Assembly (NCBI GenBank): GCA_034433305.1
Contig: DAOUAM010000106.1
Coordinates: 1 to 13,928 of the forward strand
From: DAOUAM01 sp034433305
GTDB taxonomy: Bacteria; Chloroflexota; Dehalococcoidia; Lucifugimonadales; DAOUAM01
Length of the DNA stretch: 13,928 nucleotides
Direction: 5' to 3'
In this document: one piece after another, positions 1 through 7,397 of the stretch
Layout of the letters: each line of letters opens with the position of its first letter
Numbering within the stretch: the first letter of the stretch is position 1
The notes under the pieces: generated by a model
What the model saw: the letters and a program-made list of their open reading frames with translations, nothing else
The model's database searches: none
Told to the model about the DNA's origin: nothing
Made by a program: the position numbers and the translations under genes

Positions 1-146
1 GCCGCTGGGCGCTGTGTGTTGGTGTTTTCGAGTACCCCATCTGGCCCATGTATAATGTAGACAGGATCGCTGCCTGGGACGAGCGGCCCGATGCCAATGG
101 CAACCTGAACGGCATCAACAACGTCCGCAGCATCAAGCTGAAGTAG
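1..146 (+). CDS. C-terminal end of an unrecognised protein (5' end outside the window)
   Basis: An open frame runs in from the left edge, with codons starting at position 3, and ends at TAG 144-146. The last 47 residues are visible and end in NGINNVRSIKLK. They are rich in Trp, Tyr, Asn and Asp (YPIWPMYNVDRIAAWDERP) and show no membrane segment. This composition and the polar ending would suit the C-terminus of a secreted protein, such as a family 5 solute-binding protein of an ABC transporter. That is a guess from composition only, because no diagnostic motif lies in this stretch. The frame is believable because it is open throughout and is followed by a spacer with hairpins and a terminator. 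Product unknown. Confidence 0.55.
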   Translation, partial: RWALCVGVFEYPIWPMYNVDRIAAWDERPDANGNLNGINNVRSIKLK

Positions 147-159
147 CCGCCCTTGCCCG

Positions 160-195
160 TGGCCTGGCCTGGACAGGCTTGCCCGGGCCAGGCCA
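160..195 (+). other. Perfect 10-bp hairpin just after the first gene
   Basis: TGGCCTGGCC (160-169) is complementary to GGCCAGGCCA (186-195), with a 16-base loop. It begins 14 bases after the stop codon at 146. No T run follows, so it is not a standard intrinsic terminator. It could protect the mRNA 3' end or assist the terminator at 294-334. Confidence 0.5.
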
Positions 196-229
196 GCAAG
201 TGGCGTTACAACCTAACTCAGGGTGAATA

Positions 230-284
230 CGCACTGAAGCGGGAGGTCAGTGCGGTTGTTCACTGTCGGTCTGTCGTGACCGAC
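230..284 (+). other. Two consecutive hairpins before the terminator; possible structured 3' UTR or small RNA
   Basis: CGCACTGA (230-237) pairs with TCAGTGCG (247-254) around a 9-base loop. GTCGGTC (265-271) pairs with GACCGAC (278-284) around a 6-base loop. A competing pairing, CAGTG (248-252) with CACTG (261-265), overlaps both. With the terminator at 294-334 this gives a series of stems typical of a structured transcript end. I do not recognise it as a known RNA family, and I see no clear promoter directly upstream, so it may simply be the 3' UTR of the gene ending at 146. Confidence 0.35.
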
Positions 285-293
285 TGGGCCACA

Positions 294-334
294 CAGGGGT
301 GTCCCCACGCGGCCGGGGGCGCCCCTGTTTTTTT
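294..334 (+). terminator. Strong intrinsic (Rho-independent) terminator
   Basis: A 13-bp GC-rich stem is formed by 294-306 (CAGGGGTGTCCCC) and 315-327 (GGGGGCGCCCCTG), including two G-U pairs. The loop is 8 bases, and seven T follow at 328-334. The T run is only on the plus-strand side, so it acts rightward. It most likely ends the transcript of the gene stopping at 146, or of a small RNA in 200-290. Confidence 0.85.
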
Positions 335-432
335 GCCAGGTCTCGCGCCATACTGGCCTGTTGGAAGATAGTACCCCTCGCACATACCGCCAGGGGAGAA
401 GCGGCTTTACCGCTACCTTCAGGCAGAATGGG

Positions 433-438
433 TATAAT
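433..438 (+). promoter_or_regulatory. Candidate -10 box upstream of the acylphosphatase
   Basis: A perfect TATAAT lies at 433-438 in a GC-rich setting, just upstream of the acylphosphatase frame and downstream of the strong terminator at 294-334. No good -35 hexamer is seen at 16-18 bases, so support rests on the -10 and the position alone. Transcription would start near 445. Confidence 0.4.
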
Positions 439-516
439 ACAAAGGCAGTCCTGTAGGGGCAGGCCCAGGGCCTGGGCTGGAGAGCCGTCAGGGACCCGTG
501 GCGTAGCGGGAAGGGC

Positions 517-813
517 CTGGAAGACCAGAGTGGGCCAGCAAGACTACAAAGGGCGCGTGCCATCATCTCAGGCAAGGTGCAGGGGGTGGGCTTTCGGGCC
601 AGCGCCCAGGCCAGGGGCAGGATACTGGGCCTCGCCGGGTGGGCGCGCAACTTGCCCGATGGCAGGGTAGAGGTGCTCTGCGAGGGCCGCCGGCCCCAGG
701 TGGAGGAGTTCCTGCTCTGGTGCCGCCAAGGCCCCAGGCTGGCCAGGGTGGATGACGTGGCGGTGGAGTACACGCCTTACGCTGGCGACCTGCGCGGCTT
801 CGAGGTAAGGTGA
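517..813 (+). CDS. acyP: Acylphosphatase (start codon uncertain, probably non-canonical)
   Basis: A small cytosolic enzyme expected to hydrolyse acyl phosphates to carboxylate and phosphate. The family signature is present: GKVQGVGFRASAQA carries the catalytic Arg, GWARNLPDGRVEV carries the catalytic Asn, and the frame ends at TGA 811-813. The only ATG, GTG or TTG in the open frame (457-813) is GTG at 577. That codon lies inside the phosphate-binding loop and would remove the first beta strand. The codons before it read ARAIISGK, the normal family N-terminus, so translation should begin upstream. I give CTG 517 as the nearest plausible alternative; its Shine-Dalgarno (GGGAAGG, ending at 514) is very close. 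CTG 472 is another option. A frameshift or sequence error just upstream would explain it equally well. The function is clear, the start is not. Confidence 0.8.
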   Translation: MEDQSGPARLQRARAIISGKVQGVGFRASAQARGRILGLAGWARNLPDGRVEVLCEGRRPQVEEFLLWCRQGPRLARVDDVAVEYTPYAGDLRGFEVR

Positions 814-862
814 GGCACAAGCGCCTTGCCTCACCCCCAGGCAGCACTCTCTTGGCCGCCTG
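812..862. other. Two hairpins between the convergent acylphosphatase and tRNA genes
   Basis: GAGGCA (812-817) pairs with TGCCTC (827-832), overlapping the acylphosphatase stop. CAGGCAGC (838-845) pairs with GCCGCCTG (855-862), with one G-U pair when read on the minus strand. Neither has a T run on either strand. They may act as weak or Rho-assisted transcript ends for both convergent genes. Confidence 0.35.
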
Positions 863-882
863 GTCGAAGCTATGCCTGATGG

Positions 883-953
883 CTGCCCGGCGAGGATTCG
901 AACCTCGGTCAAGGGATCCAAAGTCCCCTGTGCTACCACTACACCACCGGGCA
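883..953 (-). tRNA. tRNA-Gln, anticodon TTG
   Basis: Read on the minus strand, the acceptor stem TGCCCGG (953-947) pairs with CCGGGCA (890-884), with G as discriminator base at 883. The D arm has a 4-bp stem. The anticodon stem GGGGA/TCCCT encloses the loop CTTTGGA, giving anticodon TTG. The T arm is CGAGG-TTCGAAT-CCTCG. All arms fold and the total length is 71 bases, usual for tRNA-Gln. The CCA end is not encoded. It decodes CAA and, by wobble, CAG. It is transcribed leftward, toward the acylphosphatase gene. Confidence 0.96.
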
Positions 954-972
954 ACGCCGCGAGGGCCGCTGG

Positions 973-1281
973 CTATGCACCCCGCCAGGTGGCCTCGTCT
1001 CCCGACTCCGCCCTGGATGCGGTACGGCCCCTCAGCCCTCTGAGCCTGTTAAACACCTGGTACCAGTTTACCGACCAGCCCACGCCAAAGACGTGCGGGG
1101 TCAATATCCTGGGGTCACGAGGGTTCCACATCCGCTCCATGAAGCGCCTGGGCGTGGGAGGCCTGAAGTCGTAGGGCACCAGCAGGAACCTGCCCGACCA
1201 CTGGCGCGTCTTTATGGCGTAGACCAGCGTGGCCAGGGTGAAGGCAGTCACCAGGAAGCGCCACCTGAGAGCAAAGCGCAT
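973..1281 (-). CDS. Small DUF5808-type membrane protein
   Basis: A protein of 102 residues with one hydrophobic segment near the N-terminus (about residues 8-23), so probably membrane-anchored. It then has the pattern I associate with DUF5808 proteins: WSGRFLLVPYDFRPPT, an RMWNPRDPRILTP segment, and FGVGWSVNWYQV at about 65-76. The function of this family is unknown. I chose ATG 1279-1281 because a G-rich Shine-Dalgarno (GGGGGG) lies about 6 bases upstream. A GTG at 1303-1305 would add eight residues but has no ribosome binding site. The gene is divergent from the flavoprotein at 1474 and lies on the same strand as the tRNA. Confidence 0.7.
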   Translation of the reverse strand: MRFALRWRFLVTAFTLATLVYAIKTRQWSGRFLLVPYDFRPPTPRRFMERMWNPRDPRILTPHVFGVGWSVNWYQVFNRLRGLRGRTASRAESGDEATWRGA

Positions 1282-1402
1282 GTTGGACCCCCCAAGAGCA
1301 GCCACTCGTACTATCTAATATACCTTATCACGGGCATTGCCACCACCCGGCGCGGTCAACTGGCCGGCAGGCTGCCTTCTCGCGGGACGGCGCAGCCTGT
1401 CG

Positions 1403-1439
1403 CGCAAGCTGGAGCATCGGTGCTTGCGTAATCTATACT
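1403..1439 (+). promoter_or_regulatory. Inverted repeat and candidate -10 box upstream of the flavoprotein gene
   Basis: CGCAAGC (1403-1409) and GCTTGCG (1422-1428) form a perfect 7-bp inverted repeat with 12 bases between. A -10-like TATACT follows at 1434-1439, 34 bases before the ATG. The repeat covers the place where a -35 element would lie, and no good -35 hexamer is present. This is the layout of a regulator-dependent promoter. It is a candidate only. Confidence 0.35.
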
Positions 1440-1473
1440 GTAGGCACTCTTGGAATGCCCAGCGAGGTCAGAC

Positions 1474-2943
1474 ATGGTAGAAGGCCAGCTTGCCTTTGAC
1501 GTCGTGGTTGTAGGCGCGGGCAACGCGGCGCTGTGCGCTGCCCTGGCCGCCAGGGAGCAGGGCGCCTCCGTGGCCGTGCTGGAGAAAGCGCCCGCCTCGG
1601 CCCAGGGCGGCAACTGCCCCTTCACCGGCGGGGGCTTCCGGTTCGTCCACCAGGGCATCGAGGATGTCAGGCACCTGGTCCAGGACCTGACCGACGACCA
1701 GGTATCCCGGCTGGACATGGCGCCCTATACCGCCGACGACTTCCGCAGGCACCTGCTGGAGGTGACCCACGGCGACGTGGACCCCGTCCTGATGGAGGTG
1801 CTTATCGCCCAGTCCAGGCCCACCGTGGAGTGGATGCACGCCAGGGGCGTGACGTGGGAGCTTCCGGTACGGCCCGACCTGCGGGCGCCCTCGGTCATCC
1901 CCAATAGCGTGGGACTGGCAGCCTGGCGAGGCGGGCCGGGGCTGGTGCAGATGCTGACCACGGCGGCCAGGCGCAACGGCATTCCCATCCTGTACGAGAC
2001 CAAGATGCTGCGCCTCATGCAGGACCAGCGCGGGCGCGTCTGTGGCGTCGTGGCACAGGACGCCGACGGCATCCACGACATCCGCAGCAGGGCCGTGGTG
2101 CTGGCCTGCGGCGGCTTCGAGGCCAACGCCGAGATGCGGACCAAGTACCTGGGCGCTGGCTGGGAGCGGGCCAGGGTGCGCGGCTCCAGGTATAACACCG
2201 GCGACGGCCACCGCGCCGCGCTGGAGGTGGGCGCCCAGCCGGCCGGGCAGTGGACAGGCTGCCACGCCACGCCCATTGATGTCAACGCGCCGGCCACAGG
2301 CAACCTTGAGGTCACCGAGAGGATGCCGCGCCGCTCCTATCCCCTGGGCATCATGGTCAACCTGCAGGGCAGGCGCTTCTGCGACGAGGGCGAAGGCTTC
2401 GCCGAGCAGACCTTCGTGAAGGTGGGCAGGCTGGTGCTGGAGCAGGAGCGCGGCATGGCCTTCCAGGTCTTCGACAGCAAGGCGCTGCCGCACCTGGAGC
2501 CCAGGTACGGCGTGGCGAAGCCCGTGCAGGCGGACACCATCGAGGCGCTGGCGAGCAGGCTGGGCATCAGCCCGGCTGCGCTGGCCGAGACGGTGAGGGC
2601 CTTCAACTCCAAAGCCCACGACGGTGAGTACGCGCCCCGCAAGCTGGACGGCAGGGCCACCAGGACGCTCTTTCCGCCCAAGAGCAACTGGGCCATCAGG
2701 CTGGACGCGCCTCCATTCGTCGCATATGCAGTGACGGGAGGAATAACCTATACTTATGGTGGGCTGAAGATAAACGCCGATGCTCAGGTGCTGGACATGG
2801 AGGACAGGCCCATCCCGGGCCTGTTCGCAGCGGGGGAGATAGTAGGAGGCATCTTCTACCACAACAGCCTCCGCGCGGCCGGCCTGATGCACGGCGCCGT
2901 CTTCGGCAGGCTGGCGGGCATGCACGCGGCGAGGCAGGAGTAA
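1474..2943 (+). CDS. FAD-dependent dehydrogenase, fumarate reductase/tricarballylate dehydrogenase (TcuA) type
   Basis: A flavoprotein of 489 residues in the FAD_binding_2 family. The N-terminal dinucleotide-binding fold is clear: FDVVVVGAGNAALCAAL at about 8-24, then Glu37 in VLEK, which would hold the FAD ribose. GGNCPFTGGGFR follows the TcuA pattern. The C-terminal FAD-binding part is present (PGLFAAGEIVGG, then HNSLRAAGL at about 463-471), and YTYGGLKINADAQVL is the usual substrate-domain closing motif. Relatives oxidise tricarballylate to cis-aconitate or reduce enoates, and the substrate here cannot be read from sequence. No tcuB-like iron-sulfur/cytochrome partner is adjacent. I chose ATG 1474 because GAGG lies 6 bases upstream; TTG at 1450 would add eight residues with no better site. 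It stands alone, divergent from the DUF5808 gene. Confidence 0.85.
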   Translation: MVEGQLAFDVVVVGAGNAALCAALAAREQGASVAVLEKAPASAQGGNCPFTGGGFRFVHQGIEDVRHLVQDLTDDQVSRLDMAPYTADDFRRHLLEVTHGDVDPVLMEVLIAQSRPTVEWMHARGVTWELPVRPDLRAPSVIPNSVGLAAWRGGPGLVQMLTTAARRNGIPILYETKMLRLMQDQRGRVCGVVAQDADGIHDIRSRAVVLACGGFEANAEMRTKYLGAGWERARVRGSRYNTGDGHRAALEVGAQPAGQWTGCHATPIDVNAPATGNLEVTERMPRRSYPLGIMVNLQGRRFCDEGEGFAEQTFVKVGRLVLEQERGMAFQVFDSKALPHLEPRYGVAKPVQADTIEALASRLGISPAALAETVRAFNSKAHDGEYAPRKLDGRATRTLFPPKSNWAIRLDAPPFVAYAVTGGITYTYGGLKINADAQVLDMEDRPIPGLFAAGEIVGGIFYHNSLRAAGLMHGAVFGRLAGMHAARQE

Positions 2944-3053
2944 GGGGCCGGACATGGCTTTTCACGCCCATCCTACCCTTCTTCCTGGCACGAGTGATGC
3001 AGACCAGTACTTTGACAACATAGTCTTGATGAAGGGCTTCACCCTCATCCCAA

Positions 3054-3076
3054 CCTTCTCCCGTCAAGGGAGAAGG
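3054..3076. repeat. Intergenic hairpin, 9-bp perfect stem
   Basis: CCTTCTCCC (3054-3062) and GGGAGAAGG (3068-3076) are exact complements around GTCAA. The surrounding sequence (ACCCTCATCCCAACC before it, GGAGTG after it) resembles dispersed intergenic palindromes of many GC-rich genomes, whose spurious translations read like LTPTLSRQGRG. It is part of a gene-free spacer at 2944-3319 that otherwise holds only the direct repeats below. Confidence 0.6.
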
Positions 3077-3124
3077 AGTGTTTCCTCTCCTGTACTGGCT
3101 ACTGACCTCACAGGGGAAGGGAGG

Positions 3125-3171
3125 GTCCTCGCCCCCTCTGGGGGAGAGCCAGAGAGGGGGCTGGCGTTAGG
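3125..3171. repeat. 47-bp direct repeat, copy 1
   Basis: This copy is identical over 47 bases to 3209-3255, with a period of 84 bases. It contains a self-complementary core: GCCCCCTCT (3131-3139) pairs with AGAGGGGGC (3153-3161). It looks like a small palindromic repeat element rather than coding DNA. Confidence 0.85.
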
Positions 3172-3183
3172 CCCCCTTCCTGA

Positions 3184-3204
3184 CCTTCCCCCACTGGGGG
3201 AAGG
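3184..3204. repeat. Hairpin between the two direct repeats
   Basis: CCTTCCCCC (3184-3192) pairs with GGGGGAAGG (3196-3204) around ACT. It lies in the 37 bases separating the two 47-bp copies, giving a hairpin-hairpin-hairpin array. Confidence 0.7.
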
Positions 3205-3208
3205 CACT

Positions 3209-3255
3209 GTCCTCGCCCCCTCTGGGGGAGAGCCAGAGAGGGGGCTGGCGTTAGG
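3209..3255. repeat. 47-bp direct repeat, copy 2
   Basis: The second exact copy of 3125-3171, with the same palindromic core. It ends 64 bases before the MoxR gene. The perfect identity suggests recent duplication or conversion. With only two copies and a 37-base spacer it is not a CRISPR array. Confidence 0.85.
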
Positions 3256-3319
3256 TGTCCTCAGGCCCCGCGCGTCCCCGCTCTCGGCAGCCACATGACA
3301 ACGATAACCGAGGTGTAAA

Positions 3320-4279
<960 letters not shown>

Positions 4280-4283
4280 CCCT

Positions 4284-5519
4284 GTGTTCGACAAGTTCTG
4301 GCACGACCTCTGGATAACCCTGTTCGTGGTGCTCATTATCGTCGGGATTTTCACCACCCAGGGAGTGGTGATAGCCTTCGGCGTCATGGGGCTGCTGGTG
4401 GCCGGCATATCCTGGCTGTGGAACAGGGTATCGCTGGAGCGCGTGTCCTACGAGCGCCGCTTCTCCCAGCAGCGCGTCCTCTGCGGCGAGGAGGTGGCCC
4501 TGACTCTGACGCTGACCAACAAGAAGCCCGTGCCCCTGGGCTGGGTGCGGGTCGAGGACGAGGTCCCCGAGGCCGTCCGGGTGCTGGACGGTGAGGTCTC
4601 GCCCAGCTCCAACCCGGGTGCCCAGACCATGCGCCACTCGACCTCCATGGCCTGGTACGAGCGGGTGCGCTGGGAGTACCACCTGCGCTGCAACTACCGG
4701 GGGTTCTACCGCTTCGGCCCGGTGCTGCTGGAGAGCGGCGACCTGTTCGGGTTCTTCAACAGCGAGCGGAAGCTGGACAGCCAGGACTACCTGCTGGTCT
4801 ATCCCCGTGTGGTGCCGCTGCCGGAGCTGGGCATACCCTCGGCCAGGCCCCTGGGCGAGGCGCGGTCGGGCATCCGCATATTCCAGGACCCTTCCAGGCC
4901 GGCGGGCCTGCGGGACTACCAGACAGGCGACCCCCTGAAGACCGTGGACTGGAAGGCGACGGCCCGGATGCAGCGGCTCCAGGTCCGCACCTTCGAGCCC
5001 AGCTCCACGACTACCGTCATCCTGGCAGTGGCTATCGAGACCACCGCCAGGTACTGGGAGGGCTACTCGCCCGCCAACCTGGAGCGCGTCATAACCGCCG
5101 CCGCGTCGGTGGCGACCTACGCGGCGGAGCGGCAGTCCAACCTGGGCCTGTTCTCCAACGGCACGCCCATACTGTCCGACAGGCCCATGAAGATACCGCC
5201 CAGCCGCTCGCCGGAGCAGTTGACCATGATCTTAGAGGCCCTGGCCACCATACGCCCGCTGGCCATGGGGCCGATGGCTACCCAGTTGGCCGACCACGCG
5301 CGGCGGTTCCCGGTGGGCGCGACCATAGTGCTGGTGGCCGCCTTCGTCAGCCCGGAGCTGGTGGAGGCCATCGGTAGCCTGCGCCGGCAGGGGCACCGCG
5401 TGGTAGTCCTGTACGTCGGCGACGGCCACTGCCCCGAGATGCCCCCTGGCGTGCTGGTGCAGGAGCTACAGGAACACCTGAATCGCATGGAGCTGGCCAG
5501 TGAGTTCGGTCCAAGATAG
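4284..5519 (+). CDS. DUF58-domain protein, membrane-anchored
   Basis: A protein of 411 residues. Two adjacent hydrophobic segments near the N-terminus (ITLFVVLIIVGIFTT and VVIAFGVMGLLVAGI) anchor it in the membrane. A beta-rich middle follows, then the DUF58 signature GLRDYQTGDPLKTVDWKATA at about 208-227 and a vWA-like C-terminal half (VILAVAIETTARYWEG). DUF58 proteins are standard partners of MoxR ATPases, and their biochemical role is unsettled. I prefer GTG at 4284 because AAAGG lies 7 bases upstream. A TTG at 4269, overlapping the MoxR end, would add five residues without a ribosome binding site. Its last 20 bases overlap the next gene, which implies translational coupling. Confidence 0.9.
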   Translation: MFDKFWHDLWITLFVVLIIVGIFTTQGVVIAFGVMGLLVAGISWLWNRVSLERVSYERRFSQQRVLCGEEVALTLTLTNKKPVPLGWVRVEDEVPEAVRVLDGEVSPSSNPGAQTMRHSTSMAWYERVRWEYHLRCNYRGFYRFGPVLLESGDLFGFFNSERKLDSQDYLLVYPRVVPLPELGIPSARPLGEARSGIRIFQDPSRPAGLRDYQTGDPLKTVDWKATARMQRLQVRTFEPSSTTTVILAVAIETTARYWEGYSPANLERVITAAASVATYAAERQSNLGLFSNGTPILSDRPMKIPPSRSPEQLTMILEALATIRPLAMGPMATQLADHARRFPVGATIVLVAAFVSPELVEAIGSLRRQGHRVVVLYVGDGHCPEMPPGVLVQELQEHLNRMELASEFGPR

Positions 5520-6903
5520 GCTGGTCCTGGGCACGCTGCTGCTGGCCGAGAGCGCGTGGCTCTACGTCCTCTTCGGGGTGGCCGGCGCGGCCCTGGGCGG
5601 CGACGGCAGCCCCCTGGGCTGGGCCGCCGTGCTGGCCATACTGCTGTCAGCGGTGGTGCTGGCCCGCCTGTTGCAGCGTGTGGAAAAGGCCCACATATTC
5701 CACATGGCCTTCGGGGTGATCGTCCTGTACCTGACCCTGGGCACCCAGGCCACGCTGGCGGGCCAGGGCCTCGACCTGGGGTGGCCGGGCAAGGTGGGCA
5801 AGCCGGGCCTGGACGACCTGACCCTGCGGGCCGTGCTGGGCAGCATCTTCGCCGTGGGCCTGTGGTGGCGCGGCGGCCGGCTGGCGGCCACCGACTTCCC
5901 GGTGGACAGCCTTGGCTTCAGCTTCAAGCTGGGCATGCTGGCCATGGCGCTGGCCAGCATTGTGGACATCGCCCACTCGGCGGACCTCAACGTGTTCCCC
6001 ATGGTCTTCGTCTTCTTCGCCTCGGGCCTGGCCGGCCTGAGCGTAGGGCACCTGCTGCCGGCGACGCAGCAGTCCGCGGAGACCAGGACCTGGCCCAGGG
6101 TCATCCTGGGGGTGGTGCTGGGCGTGGTGCTGGTCGGGCTGGCGCTGAGCCTGGTACAGAAAGGCGTCCTGGCCGCCATCGCCAGGGGCGCGAGCTGGGT
6201 GCTCAGCCCCCTCTTCGACCTGGTGTTCCTGGTGGTCTTCTACATCTTCATATTCCCCATGGCCTTCATCATAGACTGGTCGTTGCGTGGGCTGAAGTCG
6301 CTCATCAGCGCCCTGTTCGGGACGCAGCAAGCCGAGCTACTGGGGCCGCCCCAGGGGCTGGCCCAGCAGGTGCTGGAGGGGGAGCAGCAGGCCGGGCCGG
6401 TGGCCGAGGCCCTGCTCAGGGCCATCGAGTGGACAGTCATAGCCGTGGTGGTCATCGTGGCCCTGCTCATACTGGCCAGGGCCTTCCAGCGGCGGCTCAG
6501 GGCCAGGCAGGCCGCCACGCGAGAGGTGCGCGAGTCCGTCCGGGAGGACGCCGACCCCGCCTACGACCTGGCGGACCTGCTCTTCAACGTCATCCCCAGG
6601 CGCCTGCGGAAGAGGAAGCTACGCCGCCGCTTCCGGCTGCCCGATGGCGACCCGGCCATTGTGGCCGTGTTCCGCATCTACTTTGGCCTGCTGGTGCTGG
6701 CCGAGAAGAAGGGCCTGGACAGACCGCCATGGGCCACGCCGGTCGAGTTCCAGGCCACGCTGGAGGCGGCCTTCCCGCCCGACCTGGTGCGCGACGCCAC
6801 CGCCGCCTTTAACCGCGCCTGCTACGGCCACTACCCCGCGACGCCGGAGCAGATAGCCCAGATGCGGGCGTCCCTGGAGCGCCTGGCCGGGGTAACGAGC
6901 TAG
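5500..6903 (+). CDS. Polytopic membrane protein with C-terminal DUF4129-like domain
   Basis: A protein of 467 residues. About eight or nine membrane segments are visible from the N-terminus to about residue 330, the last being TVIAVVVIVALLILA. A basic linker (RRLRKRKLRRRF) leads into a cytosolic C-terminal domain of about 90 residues that resembles DUF4129: AVFRIYFGLLVLAEKKGL, RPPWATPVEFQATLEAAF and a FNRACYGHYPATPEQ ending. In the common MoxR-DUF58 cluster the third gene is a TgpA-like protein with a periplasmic transglutaminase domain before DUF4129. Here I see no transglutaminase Cys-His-Asp region. The start is GTG at 5500, with GGAG 7 bases upstream, inside the DUF58 gene. It ends tail-to-tail with crcB, overlapping by 4 bases. 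Confidence 0.75.
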   Translation: MSSVQDRLVLGTLLLAESAWLYVLFGVAGAALGGDGSPLGWAAVLAILLSAVVLARLLQRVEKAHIFHMAFGVIVLYLTLGTQATLAGQGLDLGWPGKVGKPGLDDLTLRAVLGSIFAVGLWWRGGRLAATDFPVDSLGFSFKLGMLAMALASIVDIAHSADLNVFPMVFVFFASGLAGLSVGHLLPATQQSAETRTWPRVILGVVLGVVLVGLALSLVQKGVLAAIARGASWVLSPLFDLVFLVVFYIFIFPMAFIIDWSLRGLKSLISALFGTQQAELLGPPQGLAQQVLEGEQQAGPVAEALLRAIEWTVIAVVVIVALLILARAFQRRLRARQAATREVRESVREDADPAYDLADLLFNVIPRRLRKRKLRRRFRLPDGDPAIVAVFRIYFGLLVLAEKKGLDRPPWATPVEFQATLEAAFPPDLVRDATAAFNRACYGHYPATPEQIAQMRASLERLAGVTS

Positions 6904-7271
6904 CCCAGCCAGCGCCCGATTACCAGGCCCAGGGACGCCGCCAGCAGGCCGATGGCCAGGCTGCCCAGGCCGTTGAGCAGGGCCTTGCTCAGGGCGCCGG
7001 CGCTCACAAGCTGCACCGTCGCCACGGTGAGGGTGGAGAAGGTGGTGTAGGAGCCCAGGAAGCCGGCGGCCACCAGCAGGCTCAGCTCCCTGGGCCAGTG
7101 GGGCCGCCCTCCCAGCAGACCGACGAAAAAGCCCAGGATGAAGGAGCCTGTGATGTTGATGAAGAAGGTGCCCAGCACCGTCGGGCCAAGCAGGCTGATG
7201 AAGGCGCGGTCCACGGCGTAGCGGGAGATGGCGCCCAGCGCCCCGCCAAAGGCGATCACGAGCCAGTGCAT
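6900..7271 (-). CDS. crcB: Fluoride-specific channel CrcB/Fluc
   Basis: A protein of 123 residues with four hydrophobic segments, the usual size for a Fluc subunit, which works as an antiparallel dimer in the inner membrane to let fluoride leave the cell. Family motifs are present: GGALGAISRY (9-18), GTFFINITGSF (34-44) with the conserved Asn39, and GFLGSYTTFST (70-80) with the Phe of the fluoride path and the central sodium-site loop. ATG at 7271 has a purine-rich GGAAGGAAG about 7 bases upstream. It is a single gene in this window, and no second crcB lies next to it. The 160-base leader carries a promoter, a fluoride riboswitch and a terminator, so expression is expected to rise with fluoride. 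The stop overlaps the end of the convergent membrane-protein gene. Confidence 0.95.
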   Translation of the reverse strand: MHWLVIAFGGALGAISRYAVDRAFISLLGPTVLGTFFINITGSFILGFFVGLLGGRPHWPRELSLLVAAGFLGSYTTFSTLTVATVQLVSAGALSKALLNGLGSLAIGLLAASLGLVIGRWLG

Positions 7272-7298
7272 TACAGACTTCCTTCCATCACAGGCAAC

Positions 7299-7331
7299 AA
7301 AAAGCCCCTACCGCTTGCGCCAGTAGAGGCT
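7299..7331 (-). terminator. Riboswitch-controlled intrinsic terminator before crcB
   Basis: AGCCTCTAC (7331-7323) pairs with GTAGGGGCT (7311-7303), 9 bp including one G-U. The closing part of the loop contains GCGCAAGC, and TTTTT follows at 7303-7299, whose first T also closes the stem. It lies 28 bases before the crcB ATG. It shares its 5' arm with riboswitch stem P1. Confidence 0.82.
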
Positions 7332-7386
7332 ATCATCCCCGGAGTAGAGGGCTGTTCGGCAATTGGGCCAGGCGAGCCTCATCGCC
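7299..7386 (-). promoter_or_regulatory. Fluoride (crcB) riboswitch with terminator expression platform
   Basis: Read leftward from 7386, the aptamer begins GGCGATGAGGCTCGCC (7386-7371), matching the conserved GGCGAUGAGGC start of crcB-motif RNAs. The GGCGA and TCGCC ends can form the conserved pseudoknot. The other half is GATGATAGCCTCTACTG (7337-7321), matching the conserved UGAUGGCCUCUACUG end. Stem P1 is GAGGCT (7380-7375) with AGCCTC (7331-7326). The same AGCCTCTAC also pairs with GTAGGGGCT (7311-7303), followed by TTTTT, so terminator and aptamer are mutually exclusive. Fluoride binding should stabilise P1 and allow read-through into crcB. The match is by eye to the known consensus; the gene downstream is the expected one. 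Confidence 0.88.
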
Positions 7387-7397
7387 TTGCAGGTTAG

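Noticed and set aside
1..146. Calling the left-edge fragment an ABC transporter solute-binding protein
   Set aside because: Only 47 C-terminal residues are visible and none forms a diagnostic motif; composition alone is not enough.
230..334. Riboswitch or T-box leader for the acylphosphatase
   Set aside because: No conserved T-box or riboswitch sequence blocks were recognised, and the terminator is about 180 bases before the gene with a separate -10 candidate in between. A 3' UTR or small RNA is simpler.
1468..2955. Long minus-strand open frame (495 codons) opposite the flavoprotein
   Set aside because: Its translation is low-complexity (many His, Gln, Gly, Ala, Arg) with no motif. It is the usual antisense shadow in GC-rich DNA.
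3012..3017. TTGACA as a -35 for the moxR operon
   Set aside because: No -10-like hexamer follows at 16-18 bases, and the site is 300 bases from the gene with several hairpins in between.
3125..3255. CRISPR array
   Set aside because: Only two repeats of 47 bp, a spacer that is itself a hairpin, and no cas gene in the window.
2954..3298. Possible small protein in the repeat spacer
   Set aside because: The translation is dominated by the duplicated palindromic repeat (LAPSGGEPERGLALG twice) and the TLIPTFSRQGRR type of peptide, known spurious products of intergenic repeats.
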